Positions 1 to 8,353 of a stretch of DNA of 64,000 bases are shown piece by piece. Below the pieces are notes generated by a model that saw only the letters and a program-made list of their open reading frames with translations, ran no database searches and had not been told where the DNA came from. The position numbers were made by a program, and so were the translations under genes. The stretch lies in the NCBI RefSeq assembly GCF_016894385.1, contig NZ_CP069811.1, positions 2,208,501-2,272,500 on the forward strand, given 5' to 3'. This DNA comes from Cupriavidus oxalaticus. Lineage in GTDB: Bacteria; Pseudomonadota; Gammaproteobacteria; Burkholderiales; Burkholderiaceae. The number at the start of each line of letters is the position of its first letter. Position 1 is the first letter of the stretch.

Positions 1-1649
1 GGCCGCTGCGCTTTCACCTGCTGCTGTCACCATCGCTCGACGTGGAGATCACTGGCGACCGCACGCGCCTGGTGCAGGTGTTCAACAACCTGCTGAGTAA
101 CGCGTTCAAGTTCACCACCAGCGGACGCATCACCTTCAGCGCGGAGCTGTGCACCGAGGGCCAGGGCGTGCCCCAGCTGGTCTGCCGCGTCGGCGATTCC
201 GGCATCGGCATGCCGCCGTCGCTGGCGGCGCGGGTGTTCCAGCCGTTCGTGCAGGGCGATGGTGTCAGCGCGGGGCGCCTGGGCGGCACCGGGCTCGGGC
301 TCTCGATCTGCGCGCGGCTGTGCGAGCTGATGGGGGGCAGCATCACAGTGGCGAGCGTGCCCGATATCGGCAGCGCCTTTACGGTGCGGTTGCCGGTGCG
401 GTTGCCGGTGCAGACCGTGCCGGCGGCGCAGCGGGCCACCGCGCTCGCGGACACCACTGCGCCGCAGGGCCACGCGCAGGGCCACGTACTGGTGCTGTGC
501 CAGGATGCGCGTATCGCGGAAAACCTTGAAGCATGGCTCAATGCCGCGGGCTGGCGCGCGAGCGGTCTGGCATCGCTGGCGGCAGCGCGGGAATACCTGG
601 CGTACAAGCCGGCCCGGGTCATTGTGGCCAGCGACGACTTTGCGCTGGCCGCGCTCGCCACGCTGCACGAAGCGGGCGCCGCCACGGTGGTGTGGGTCAC
701 GCCGGACGGCCCACATCGTCCGCACCAGCGCGCGCCCGGGATTCTCGAGGTCACAACGTACAGCCATCATGCGTTGCTGGCGTGCGTGGCGGCGGCAGCC
801 GGCAACGCCAGCCATGACAGCGCCGGTGCGCAAGGGCCGGGCAACAGGCCAGGCAATGCCGACAGCAGAACCGAAAGCAGAGCCGAGAGCACCACGGACA
901 CCACGGACACCGCGGACACCGCGCCCGCAGCGCCACAGCCCTTGCCAGTCCCGACCACGCCGCGGGGCTCCATCCTGGTGGCCGAGGACAACCCGCTGAA
1001 CCAGGCCCTGATCACCGAACAGCTGCAAACGCTCGACTACCAGCCGATCGTGGTCAGCAACGGCAAGCAGGCGCTGGCGGTGCTGGAGACCGCGCGGGTC
1101 GATGCCGTGCTGACCGACATCCAGATGCCCGGCATGGACGGCCATGAACTGCTCGAGGCGGTACGTGCGCGCCATCCCGGCGTGCCGGTGCTGGCCTTCA
1201 GCGCGTTTCCGCGCGGCGAATGGTCGGTGGACTGGCGCCAGCGCGGGTTCGCCGGCTACGTGGCCAAGCCGGCATCGTTGCAGGACCTGCGGGACTGCCT
1301 GGACCATCTGCCCGGGCGCCAGGGTGGCGTGGCACAGGATCACGCCAGCATCGAAGCTGGCAACGACCGCCAGCGCTACGAAGCCATGCTGCGCAGGCAA
1401 CTGCAGCAAGACCTGCCCGAGCTGGAGCGCAGCATCGCGCAATGCAACCTGGCAGCCCTCGGACGCTGGACCCATGCCGCGGCTGGCGCGTTCATGATCG
1501 TGCGCCGCAAGGGCATCGTGCGCGAGTGCCGGGCGCTGGAAGCGCTGTGCGGCGCGGCGCCGGGCTGGACCCCGGCGGTCGCCGCCGCGGCCGCGGCGCT
1601 GCGCGAGCGGCTGCGCAGCTATATGGAAGACATCGGCGCCGCGGCCTAG
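1..1649 (+). CDS. Hybrid sensor histidine kinase with receiver and HPt domains (5' end outside window)
   Basis: This is the C-terminal 548 residues of a BvgS/EvgS-style phosphorelay kinase; the sensor and dimerisation parts lie left of the window. An HATPase_c domain fills roughly the first 125 residues, with the N-box (FNNLLSNAFKF), DSGIGM and GGTGLGLSI. A receiver-like segment at about 155-250 lacks the acidic pair and aspartate and looks degenerate. A true receiver at about 323-440 has AEDN, the acceptor Asp in TDIQMPGMDG near residue 371, and the conserved Lys in VAKPAS. A short HPt-like domain follows, with candidate His near 491 (RWTHAAAG). No partner response regulator is visible. Family assignment is firm; the signal is unknown. 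Confidence 0.9.
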   Translation, partial: PLRFHLLLSPSLDVEITGDRTRLVQVFNNLLSNAFKFTTSGRITFSAELCTEGQGVPQLVCRVGDSGIGMPPSLAARVFQPFVQGDGVSAGRLGGTGLGLSICARLCELMGGSITVASVPDIGSAFTVRLPVRLPVQTVPAAQRATALADTTAPQGHAQGHVLVLCQDARIAENLEAWLNAAGWRASGLASLAAAREYLAYKPARVIVASDDFALAALATLHEAGAATVVWVTPDGPHRPHQRAPGILEVTTYSHHALLACVAAAAGNASHDSAGAQGPGNRPGNADSRTESRAESTTDTTDTADTAPAAPQPLPVPTTPRGSILVAEDNPLNQALITEQLQTLDYQPIVVSNGKQALAVLETARVDAVLTDIQMPGMDGHELLEAVRARHPGVPVLAFSAFPRGEWSVDWRQRGFAGYVAKPASLQDLRDCLDHLPGRQGGVAQDHASIEAGNDRQRYEAMLRRQLQQDLPELERSIAQCNLAALGRWTHAAAGAFMIVRRKGIVRECRALEALCGAAPGWTPAVAAAAAALRERLRSYMEDIGAAA

Positions 1650-1812
1650 CGCGCCGGCGGTGGCTGCAAGTGCCCACAAGTGCCCGACCGGCACGCCCTA
1701 CCACAATTGGCGGATTTGCGAGTCCTGCCACGCAGGACGATAATGGCAAAGCCGCGCGATGGCCCGCCATCCCCCGCCTTCCGGGCGCGCCATTGTCTCC
1801 AATGTCTCCCTC

Positions 1813-3204
1813 ATGCAGCCAGAACAAGGCCTCCCCCAGCCGCAACGCACCTGGGCGATTCTCACCGTTTTCTTCGGCCTGATCATGGCCGTGCTCGATG
1901 GCTCGATCGCCAACATCGCCCTGCCCTCCATCTCGCGCGAACTGCACGCGGAGCCGTCGAGCACCATCTGGGTCGTCAACGCGTACCAGCTCACGGTGAC
2001 CGTGTGCCTGCTGCCGCTGTCGTCGCTGGGCGATATCCTCGGCTACAAGCGCGTGTACCGTGCCGGGCTCGCAACCTTCCTGGTCGGCTCGCTGCTATGC
2101 GCGCTGTCGGTCAACCTGCCGATGCTGGTGGCGGCGCGCGTGCTGCAGGGCATCGGCGGCGCCGGCATCATGAGCGTCAATACCGCGCTGGTGCGCTTTA
2201 TCTATCCGCCCACGAAGCTGGGCCGCGGCATCGGGCTGAACGCGGTGGTGGTGGGCGTGACCATTGCGGTGGCGCCTTCGCTGGGCGCGCTGATCCTGGC
2301 GGTAGCCAGCTGGCAATGGCTGTTCGCGGTGAACGTGCCGGTGGCCATCCTGGCGCTGGTGCTGAGCCGGCGCGCGCTGCCGGACACGCCACCGCAGCCG
2401 CGCACTTTCGACTATCCCAGTGCGCTGCTGTCGGCGCTGGTGTTCGGGCTGTTCATCCTGGGCGTGGACGGGCTCGGCCATGCGGCCTGGCGCGCGGCCG
2501 GCGTCGCGGGGCTTGCCGCCGCGATCGTGCTGGGATGGCTGCTGGTGCGGCGCCAGCGCGGCCGCGCCGCGCCGCTGGTGCCGGTGGACCTGTTCGCCAG
2601 CCGGGCCTTCGCGCTGGCGGTGGGTACCTCCTTCTGCTCGTTCATGACGCAGATGCTGTCCTTCATCGCGCTGCCCTTCTACCTCGAATACCAGCTTGGC
2701 CGCTCGCTGCAGGAGACCGGGCTGCTGATCACGCCGTGGCCGATGATGGTGGCGGTGATGGCGGCGCTGTCGGGGCGGCTGTCGGACCGCTACCCGGCCA
2801 GCATCCTCGCCGGCCTCGGGCTGGCCATGCTGGCCGGCGGGCTGGTGGGACTGGCAACGCTGGGACCGGATGCCAGCAGCCTCGACATAGCGTGGCGCAT
2901 GGCGCTGTGCGGCACTGGCTTCGGCTTCTTCCAGTCACCCAACAACCGCGCCATGATCGGCGCCACGCCGCCGGCACGCAGCGGCGGCGCCAGCGGCGCG
3001 CAGGCAACCACGCGGCTGCTGGGCCAGACCACCGGCACGGCGCTGGTGGCGCTGCTGTTCAGCCTGGCGCCGGACGGCGCCGCGCGGATCGCGCTGTATG
3101 TGGCGGCGGCGGTCGCGACCGTCGGCGCCCTCATCAGCCTGAGCCGGCTGCGCGATCCCAGCGGCGAAGGCAACGCGCAGGCGGCGGCGGAACCGGACGC
3201 CTGA
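1813..3204 (+). CDS. MFS transporter, DHA2 (14-TM drug:H+ antiporter) family
   Basis: Inner-membrane multidrug-type efflux protein of 463 residues. The first helix ends in the DHA2 signature (AVLDGSIANIALPSI), followed by the GYKRVYRAG loop and about fourteen hydrophobic segments. The length fits EmrB/QacA-like pumps, but no EmrA partner is adjacent, so it probably works alone or with a distant adaptor. I start at the ATG at 1813, just before the first helix. An in-frame ATG at 1759 would add 18 unlikely residues, and neither has a clear Shine-Dalgarno sequence. Substrate unknown. It converges with the SDR gene downstream. Confidence 0.85.
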   Translation: MQPEQGLPQPQRTWAILTVFFGLIMAVLDGSIANIALPSISRELHAEPSSTIWVVNAYQLTVTVCLLPLSSLGDILGYKRVYRAGLATFLVGSLLCALSVNLPMLVAARVLQGIGGAGIMSVNTALVRFIYPPTKLGRGIGLNAVVVGVTIAVAPSLGALILAVASWQWLFAVNVPVAILALVLSRRALPDTPPQPRTFDYPSALLSALVFGLFILGVDGLGHAAWRAAGVAGLAAAIVLGWLLVRRQRGRAAPLVPVDLFASRAFALAVGTSFCSFMTQMLSFIALPFYLEYQLGRSLQETGLLITPWPMMVAVMAALSGRLSDRYPASILAGLGLAMLAGGLVGLATLGPDASSLDIAWRMALCGTGFGFFQSPNNRAMIGATPPARSGGASGAQATTRLLGQTTGTALVALLFSLAPDGAARIALYVAAAVATVGALISLSRLRDPSGEGNAQAAAEPDA

Positions 3205-3233
3205 AGCGAACGCCGAAGCAAACGCCTGAAGCC

Positions 3234-3247
3234 GGCCCGCGCGGGCC
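3234..3247. terminator. GC palindrome between convergent genes
   Basis: A perfect 14-bp palindrome (GGCCCGC/GCGGGCC) lies in the 52-bp gap between the convergent efflux-pump and SDR stop codons. It could end transcription from both sides. There is no T-tract, so a factor-independent terminator is only possible. Confidence 0.35.
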
Positions 3248-3256
3248 CCTGCGCGC

Positions 3257-4069
3257 TTACACCGCGATGCCGCCGAACTCCTGCATCACCTTGTCATGCA
3301 GGCGCCGCATGCCGCGCAGCCAGCGGTCGTAGTCCTGGCCCTTGCGGCGGTAATACTCCAGCACTTCCGGGTGCGGCAGGATCAGGAAGCGCTCGTCGGC
3401 CACGCCTTCGAGCGTCACCGCGGCCACGTGCTCCGCGGTGACCGAACCCTCCTGCAGGAAGCCCTTGCGCTCACCCTTCTCGCCGAACAGCATGTTGGTC
3501 TGCACGCCCTGCGGGCAGATGCAGCTGACCTTGATGCCGCGATCGCCGTAGGTGATCGACAGCCATTCGGCAAACCCGATCGCCGCGTGCTTGGTCACCG
3601 CATACGGCGCCGAGCCGATCTGCGACAGCAGCCCCGCCGCCGATACCGTGTTGACGAAATAGCCGTCGCCGCGCTCCAGCATCTGCGGCAGCACGGCGCG
3701 CGCCGCATGGATATGCGCCATCACGTTGATTTCCCAGATGCGCTGCCATTCTTCGGCACCCGCGTCGAGGCCCTTGCGCAGGATGATGCCGGCGTTGGAG
3801 CAGAAGATGTCGACCTGGCCGAAGCGGCGCGTGGCTTCGTCGGCCAGTGCCTGCACCGCGGCAGCGTCGGCGACGTCGACCGCTTGCGCGAACACCTGGC
3901 ACGACGGCACGGCCTCCTGGACTTCGGCGGCAACCCCGGCGGCGCCGGCCTCGTTCAGGTCGGCCACCGCCACGCCACGTGCGCCGGCCTGGGCAAACGC
4001 CAGCGCCAGCGCGCGGCCAATGCCGGTGGCCGCCCCGGTCACCACCACGGTCTTGTTACGTACGTCCAT
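3257..4069 (-). CDS. SDR family NAD(P)-dependent oxidoreductase
   Basis: Classical short-chain dehydrogenase of 270 residues, cytoplasmic. The cofactor motif TGAATGIG is near residue 11, NAG at about 94 (CSNAGI), the catalytic Ser in TVSAAG near 143, and YAVTK supplies the catalytic Tyr/Lys near 156-160. VADLNEA at the end of the second strand has an Asp typical of NAD preference. The C-terminal tail (YYRRKGQDYDRWLRGM) resembles a subgroup annotated only as SDR oxidoreductases. It lies 59 bp downstream of the IclR gene on the same strand and may be co-transcribed. Substrate not deducible. Confidence 0.88.
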   Translation of the reverse strand: MDVRNKTVVVTGAATGIGRALALAFAQAGARGVAVADLNEAGAAGVAAEVQEAVPSCQVFAQAVDVADAAAVQALADEATRRFGQVDIFCSNAGIILRKGLDAGAEEWQRIWEINVMAHIHAARAVLPQMLERGDGYFVNTVSAAGLLSQIGSAPYAVTKHAAIGFAEWLSITYGDRGIKVSCICPQGVQTNMLFGEKGERKGFLQEGSVTAEHVAAVTLEGVADERFLILPHPEVLEYYRRKGQDYDRWLRGMRRLHDKVMQEFGGIAV

Positions 4070-4128
4070 GCGCTATCTCCTCATCGATGCTTGTTGATAT
4101 GGGTCTGTCACCGGGGTCTGTCACCGCG

Positions 4129-5064
4129 TCATGCGTTGGCGGCACGCTCGCCGGCGGCACATGCGCCCGCCTCGGGCGCATCCGCAGGCAGCCGCATCGA
4201 TGCGCGCGCACCGCCGGGCTGCCACAGGCGCGCCTGCAACGTCTCGGCCAGGTCGCGGATGCGCGGGCCGAGATTGCCTTCCAGGATCTCCGGCGACAGC
4301 CGCGCCGCGGAGCCGCCGATATTCATGGCCAGCACTTCGCTGCTGCCCGCGAGCCGCAGCGGCGCCGCCGCACCGCTGACGGTGCGGTCCCATTCCGCGT
4401 GCGCCACGCAGAAGCCGCGGCGGGCGTGGTCCTGCAGCGCGCGCTCGATGCCGCTGCGCACGGCCGGCCAGCGCGCGCCGTAGTGGCGCGCCAGCTCGGC
4501 CAGCGCGGCTTCACGGTGCCCGGCGTCGAGCCCTGCCAGCCAGGCACGCCCGATCGCCGAAGTCGCCATCGGCAGGCGCGCCCCCGGCGCCAGCCGGATC
4601 ACCAGCGCGCCGCGCGGCTGGCAGCTTTCCAGGTAGACCATGGCGTGCCGGTCCGGCATGGCCAGCGCCACGGTGCAGTCGGTGGCAAAGGACAGCGACT
4701 GCATCAGCGGCTGCGCGATCTCGCGGATGCCCGCGCCGCCGATGTAGCGATGGCCCAGCACCATCGCGCCCTGCCCGAGCCGGTATTTCTCCGCGCTCTC
4801 GATATAGGTCAGGTAGCCAAGCGTGGCCAGGGTGTAGGTCAGCCGCGACACGGTCGGCCGCGGGATGCCGGTGCGGCGCGACAGCTCGGCATTGCCGAGG
4901 TAATCGTCCTGTGGCCCGAAGGCCCGCAGCAGTTCCATGCCGCGCGCCAGGGCCGTGACGAAATTGCGGTCGTCGGCGCCACCCCGGTTCGCCTGCCCGC
5001 CGGCCGGCGCGGTCGCTTGGGCGGCGTCCGGCGGCGGGGTCGGGATGGTGGTGGAGCGCTTCAT
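4129..5064 (-). CDS. IclR family transcriptional regulator
   Basis: 311 residues. An N-terminal winged helix-turn-helix (NAELSRRTGIPRPTVSRLTYTL begins near residue 57) is followed by an IclR effector domain with the family blocks YRLGQGAMVLG and GRAWLAG. I start at the ATG at 5064, which gives an ordinary 30-40 residue leader; a longer reading from 5154 adds uncharacteristic sequence. IclR proteins bind a small metabolite and repress or activate adjacent catabolic genes. The SDR immediately downstream is the obvious co-transcribed partner, and the cyclase gene lies 222 bp upstream on the same strand. Effector unknown. Confidence 0.87.
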   Translation of the reverse strand: MKRSTTIPTPPPDAAQATAPAGGQANRGGADDRNFVTALARGMELLRAFGPQDDYLGNAELSRRTGIPRPTVSRLTYTLATLGYLTYIESAEKYRLGQGAMVLGHRYIGGAGIREIAQPLMQSLSFATDCTVALAMPDRHAMVYLESCQPRGALVIRLAPGARLPMATSAIGRAWLAGLDAGHREAALAELARHYGARWPAVRSGIERALQDHARRGFCVAHAEWDRTVSGAAAPLRLAGSSEVLAMNIGGSAARLSPEILEGNLGPRIRDLAETLQARLWQPGGARASMRLPADAPEAGACAAGERAANA

Positions 5065-5286
5065 GAGGCAGGTGGCGACGGTTTGCGGCAACGGCAAAGA
5101 ACCCTTGATAGCAGTTTCCCGCCCGGAACCGGCACCGCTATGTAGCGAAAGCATGTGCGCCAGAAACGGGGCTTATGGATACGAATCAGCGGATTAGCGC
5201 GACTTTTGCCCGACTTTTTGCCGTCAACGGCAGGAGCCGGAACCTGCGGCCACGTTCCCGCACCTGGCATGCCCGGGCTGGCGCCG

Positions 5287-6231
5287 TCACCGGATGGCTA
5301 CCGGGTTGACGTTGACCTGCGTGGAACCGACGTATAGCGGCTGGCCCAGCACGAACAGGAACTCCCAGGCCTGGTCGCGCACGAGCGCCCGACTGTCGAT
5401 CAGTTCCAGGTTGTAGATACCGCGCTTGGCGAGCATGTATTGGTTGACCGGGAATTCGTCCTTGCCGCGCGGGTTCGGATAGACCTCGGACGCCCAGGTG
5501 TCGCCGCCAAACGCGACGATGCCCTGGTCGGCGAGCCACTTCGCGGCCTCCATGCCAATGCCGGGCTCCACTTCCAGGAACTGCTTGTTGTCCTTGCCGA
5601 TCAGCTCCAGCCAGCCCGTGTTGAACAGCACCACATCGCCTTTGCGCAGGGTCAGGCCCTCCTTTTTCAGGACGGCCTGGATGTCGGCGACGGTGAACTC
5701 GGTACCGCCCGGGACGATCGCCTTGCCATAGTGCGCGGTCATGTCGAGCACCACGCCGCGCGTGACGATCGGCGGCACCTTCTCGACGCCAAGCTTCTTC
5801 ACGCCGTCGACGGTGACGAAGTCCGCCGCCTTGTTCCCGTTGTAGTAGACGTTGTCGATGCCGATGTGGCCGATGCCGTTGAGCTGCGTGCCGACACCCG
5901 TCCAGGCGTTCACGAGTTCGTCGTTGAAGGTGAACTTGTTGGGCCCCAGCGACTTGCCGGCCTGCTGGCCCACCTGCACGTTGTAGAGCCGGAAGCTGCG
6001 GTGGCGGAACGCGGGCAGGTCCTTGTCCACGGGCACGGCCAGCGGATAGGTCTTGCCAGTCTTCACCAGCGTGACGGCCTGCCTGACCACATCGGGAGTC
6101 AGCAAGTTCGCCGCGCCGACTTCGTCGTCCGGGCCGTAGGCGGACGGCTGCCAGTCCGCCGCGGAGGCAGCTTGCATGGCAAGCGGCAGCATGGCGGCCA
6201 GCGCAAGTTTCGCGAAAATCGTCTTCATCAT
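5287..6231 (-). CDS. Secreted cyclase family protein (kynurenine formamidase-like fold)
   Basis: 314 residues with a clear Sec signal peptide (KLALAAMLPLAMQAASA, cleavage before ADWQP), so periplasmic. The body matches the Cyclase/KynB-like metal hydrolase family (PF04199-type), with TRGVVLDMT, KGDVVLFNTGW and AFGGDTWASE blocks. The usual metal motif HxGTHxDxPxH reads GTQLNGIGHIG, so His and Asp positions are replaced by Gln and Asn. That suggests altered metal binding or a distinct subfamily. Seventeen bases separate it from the OYE gene, so they probably share a transcript with dkgB. Substrate unknown; a lactone or amide hydrolase is a guess. Confidence 0.78.
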   Translation of the reverse strand: MMKTIFAKLALAAMLPLAMQAASAADWQPSAYGPDDEVGAANLLTPDVVRQAVTLVKTGKTYPLAVPVDKDLPAFRHRSFRLYNVQVGQQAGKSLGPNKFTFNDELVNAWTGVGTQLNGIGHIGIDNVYYNGNKAADFVTVDGVKKLGVEKVPPIVTRGVVLDMTAHYGKAIVPGGTEFTVADIQAVLKKEGLTLRKGDVVLFNTGWLELIGKDNKQFLEVEPGIGMEAAKWLADQGIVAFGGDTWASEVYPNPRGKDEFPVNQYMLAKRGIYNLELIDSRALVRDQAWEFLFVLGQPLYVGSTQVNVNPVAIR

Positions 6232-6248
6232 CGATCTCCTGATGTCTT

Positions 6249-7358
6249 TCAGGCTGCGGCCAGCGTGGGGTAGTCGGTCAGGCCTTGCGCACCGCCACCG
6301 AAGAGCGTGCCGCGGTCATGCTGCGCGAGCGGCGCGCCCACGCGCAGGCGCTCGGGCAGGTCCGGGTTCGCGACGAACGGACGGCCGAAGGCGACCAGGT
6401 CGGTCCAGCCCGCGGCGATCGCCTCGCGCGCGCGTTCCGCGGTGTACTTGCCGGCATAGATCAGCACGCCGGGGAATGCCTCGCGCAGCCTGCGCTTGAA
6501 TGCCACCGGCATCAGCGGCGCATCGTCCCAGTCCGCTTCCGCGATGTGGAGGTAGCCGACGCCGAGTTCGCCGAGCAGGCTGGCCGCGGCAAGGTATGTG
6601 GTTTCGGGATCGTCGTCGACGCAGCCGTTCAGCGTGGTCAGCGGCGCGAGGCGGATACCGACGCGCGACGCGTCGCCCGTGCCTTCGACCAGCGCCTGCG
6701 CGACTTCGCCAAGGAAACGCAAGCGGTTCTCCAGCGACCCGCCGTAGGCGTCGGTGCGCGTGTTGGCATTCGAGTCGATGAACTGGTTCACCAGGTAGCC
6801 GTTCGCGCCGTGCAGCTCGACGCCGTCAAAACCCGCCTCGATCGCGTTGCGCGCGGCGGCGCGGTACTGGTCCACGACTTCGCGGATCTCGTCGACGGTC
6901 AGCGCGCGCGGTGCGGAGGCCTGGACGAAGCCGGGCGTGCTGCCGTCCTCGCCGGCGATGAACACGTTCACGCCCTGCGCCTGGATCGGCGACGACGACA
7001 CGGGCTGTTGCCCGCCAAGCAGGCTCGCGTGGCTGAGCCGGCCCACATGCCAGAGCTGCGCGAAGATGTGGCCGCCGGCGGCGTGCACGGCATCGGTCAC
7101 CTTGCGCCATCCGGCCACCTGCGCGGGCGTATGGATGCCGGGCGTCCATGCGTAGCCCTTGCCGAGCGGCGCAATGTAGGTGCCTTCGCCGACGATCAGG
7201 CCGGCGCCCGCGCGCTGCGCGTAGTACGCGGCCATCAGGTCGTGGGCCTCGTCGCCGGGCTGGCTGGCGCGCGAGCGTGTCATCGGCGGCATCACGATGC
7301 GGTTCGGCAGCGTCAGCCCGCCGAGTTGAAGCGATTGAAACAGCGGATCCTGGGTCAT
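6249..7358 (-). CDS. Old Yellow Enzyme family alkene reductase / NADH:flavin oxidoreductase
   Basis: 369-residue FMN-dependent TIM barrel of the NemA/OYE group. It reduces activated C=C bonds of enones and maleimides, or nitro groups, using NAD(P)H. Visible signatures are NRIVMPPMTRSRA (FMN binding), AQLWHVGR, the substrate-binding HGANGYL with its His/Asn pair near residues 185-188, and the C-terminal FGRPFVANPDL. The gene sits between the dkgB-like reductase and the secreted cyclase on one strand, suggesting handling of reactive carbonyl compounds. A second OYE is encoded at 35344-36453. Confidence 0.9.
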   Translation of the reverse strand: MTQDPLFQSLQLGGLTLPNRIVMPPMTRSRASQPGDEAHDLMAAYYAQRAGAGLIVGEGTYIAPLGKGYAWTPGIHTPAQVAGWRKVTDAVHAAGGHIFAQLWHVGRLSHASLLGGQQPVSSSPIQAQGVNVFIAGEDGSTPGFVQASAPRALTVDEIREVVDQYRAAARNAIEAGFDGVELHGANGYLVNQFIDSNANTRTDAYGGSLENRLRFLGEVAQALVEGTGDASRVGIRLAPLTTLNGCVDDDPETTYLAAASLLGELGVGYLHIAEADWDDAPLMPVAFKRRLREAFPGVLIYAGKYTAERAREAIAAGWTDLVAFGRPFVANPDLPERLRVGAPLAQHDRGTLFGGGAQGLTDYPTLAAA

Positions 7359-7376
7359 GGTGCGTGTGCGGTCGGA

Positions 7377-7398
7377 TCCGCGGCCTGCGGGCCGCGGA
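7377..7398. repeat. Intercistronic GC hairpin
   Basis: Nine-bp perfect stem (TCCGCGGCC/GGCCGCGGA) with a 4-nt loop in the 82-bp gap between the dkgB-like stop codon and the OYE start. It may stabilise the upstream message end or partly terminate, giving unequal expression of the two genes. There is no T-tract. Confidence 0.5.
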
Positions 7399-7440
7399 GG
7401 GATCGATGAAAGACGGGTCGAAAAAAGAGTGCCTGCGCGT

Positions 7441-8247
7441 TCAGTCCCATTGCGGCGCGAGGCCGTCGGGGCTGACTTCGCGGCCGTTGCGCTCGAGCGC
7501 GGCGATCTGCGCCATGTCTTCGTCGCTCAGGCGCAGCGTCTGCGCGAGCAGGTTGCTGGCGAGGTTCTCGCGCTTGGTCGACGACGGGATCACCGAGTAG
7601 CCGAGCTGCAGCGCCCAGGCCAGCACGACCTGGGCCGGCGTCGCCTGGTGCCGCTGCGCGATCGCGCCGATCACCGGGTCGCCCAGCACCTTGCCGTACG
7701 CCAGCGTCATGTACGACGTGACGTGGATACCCTCTTGCTGCAGGAAGTCCACCAGCTTGCGGCCCTGCAGATAGGGGCTCAGCTCGATCTGGTTCGTCGC
7801 GATCGCGTCCTTGCCGACCGCGGCGATCGCCTGCCTGGTCAGGTCGATGTTGAAGTTCGAGATGCCGATCTGCCGCGTCAGGCCTTTTTCCTTCGCCTCG
7901 GCGAGCGCGGTCATGTAGGCCTCGAGCGGCACGCCGTTGCCGGGCGCCGGCCAGTGGATCAGCGTCAGGTCGACGTAGTCCGTGCGCAGCTTCGCCAGGC
8001 TTTCCTCGAGGCTGGGCACGAGCTTGTCCTGTGCGTAGTTGTCGACCCAGATCTTCGTCGTCAGGAACAGATCGTCGCGGCGCACGCCGGAAGCGGCGAT
8101 CGCCTCGCCCACGTCCGCTTCATTGCCGTAGATCTGGGCGGTGTCGAGCGCGCGGTAGCCGAGTTCGAGGCCGTTGCGGACCGAGTCGATGACAACCTGG
8201 CCTTGCAGGCGGAACGTGCCGAGGCCGAAAGCGGGGATATTGCGCAT
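7441..8247 (-). CDS. dkgB: Aldo/keto reductase, DkgB-like (2,5-diketo-D-gluconate reductase B / methylglyoxal reductase)
   Basis: 268-residue NADPH-dependent (beta/alpha)8 reductase. The catalytic tetrad is visible: Asp and Tyr in [11 protein letters not shown], Lys in LTTKIW, His in LIHWP. The NADPH phosphate-binding stretch is [10 protein letters not shown]. Length and sequence style fit E. coli DkgB, which reduces 2,5-diketogluconate and aldehydes such as methylglyoxal. In E. coli dkgB also lies next to a LysR gene (yafC); here the LysR gene at 8354 is divergent across a 106-bp gap. It probably leads the minus-strand transcript dkgB-OYE-cyclase. Confidence 0.87.
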   Translation of the reverse strand: MRNIPAFGLGTFRLQGQVVIDSVRNGLELGYRALDTAQIYGNEADVGEAIAASGVRRDDLFLTTKIWVDNYAQDKLVPSLEESLAKLRTDYVDLTLIHWPAPGNGVPLEAYMTALAEAKEKGLTRQIGISNFNIDLTRQAIAAVGKDAIATNQIELSPYLQGRKLVDFLQQEGIHVTSYMTLAYGKVLGDPVIGAIAQRHQATPAQVVLAWALQLGYSVIPSSTKRENLASNLLAQTLRLSDEDMAQIAALERNGREVSPDGLAPQWD

Positions 8248-8296
8248 GGTGTGCTCCTTGGTAGGGACCGGTGAGGATGGAGCGCAGTGTGCCCGC

Positions 8297-8326
8297 TTTA
8301 CTTTTGCATAAAAAGTCGTCTATAAA
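8297..8326 (+). promoter_or_regulatory. Candidate promoter of the LysR gene
   Basis: TTTACT (8297-8302) and TATAAA (8321-8326) are separated by 18 bp and lie 28 bp upstream of the LysR ATG. This is the most AT-rich segment of the divergent gap. The palindrome at 8335-8351 would cover the transcription start region, fitting autorepression. Confidence 0.4.
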
Positions 8327-8334
8327 CCAAACAG

Positions 8335-8351
8335 TTTTGATTTCATATCAA
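8335..8351. promoter_or_regulatory. Palindromic operator candidate shared with the 35.2-kb site
   Basis: The 17 bases TTTTGATTTCATATCAA contain the inverted repeat TTGAT-N5-ATCAA, a LysR-type T-N11-A architecture, and end two bases before the LysR ATG at 8354. Their exact reverse complement occurs at 35202-35218 upstream of the second OYE gene. The likely ligand is the LysR protein encoded at 8354. The repeat is seen directly; the binding protein is inferred. Confidence 0.6.
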
Positions 8352-8353
8352 CA

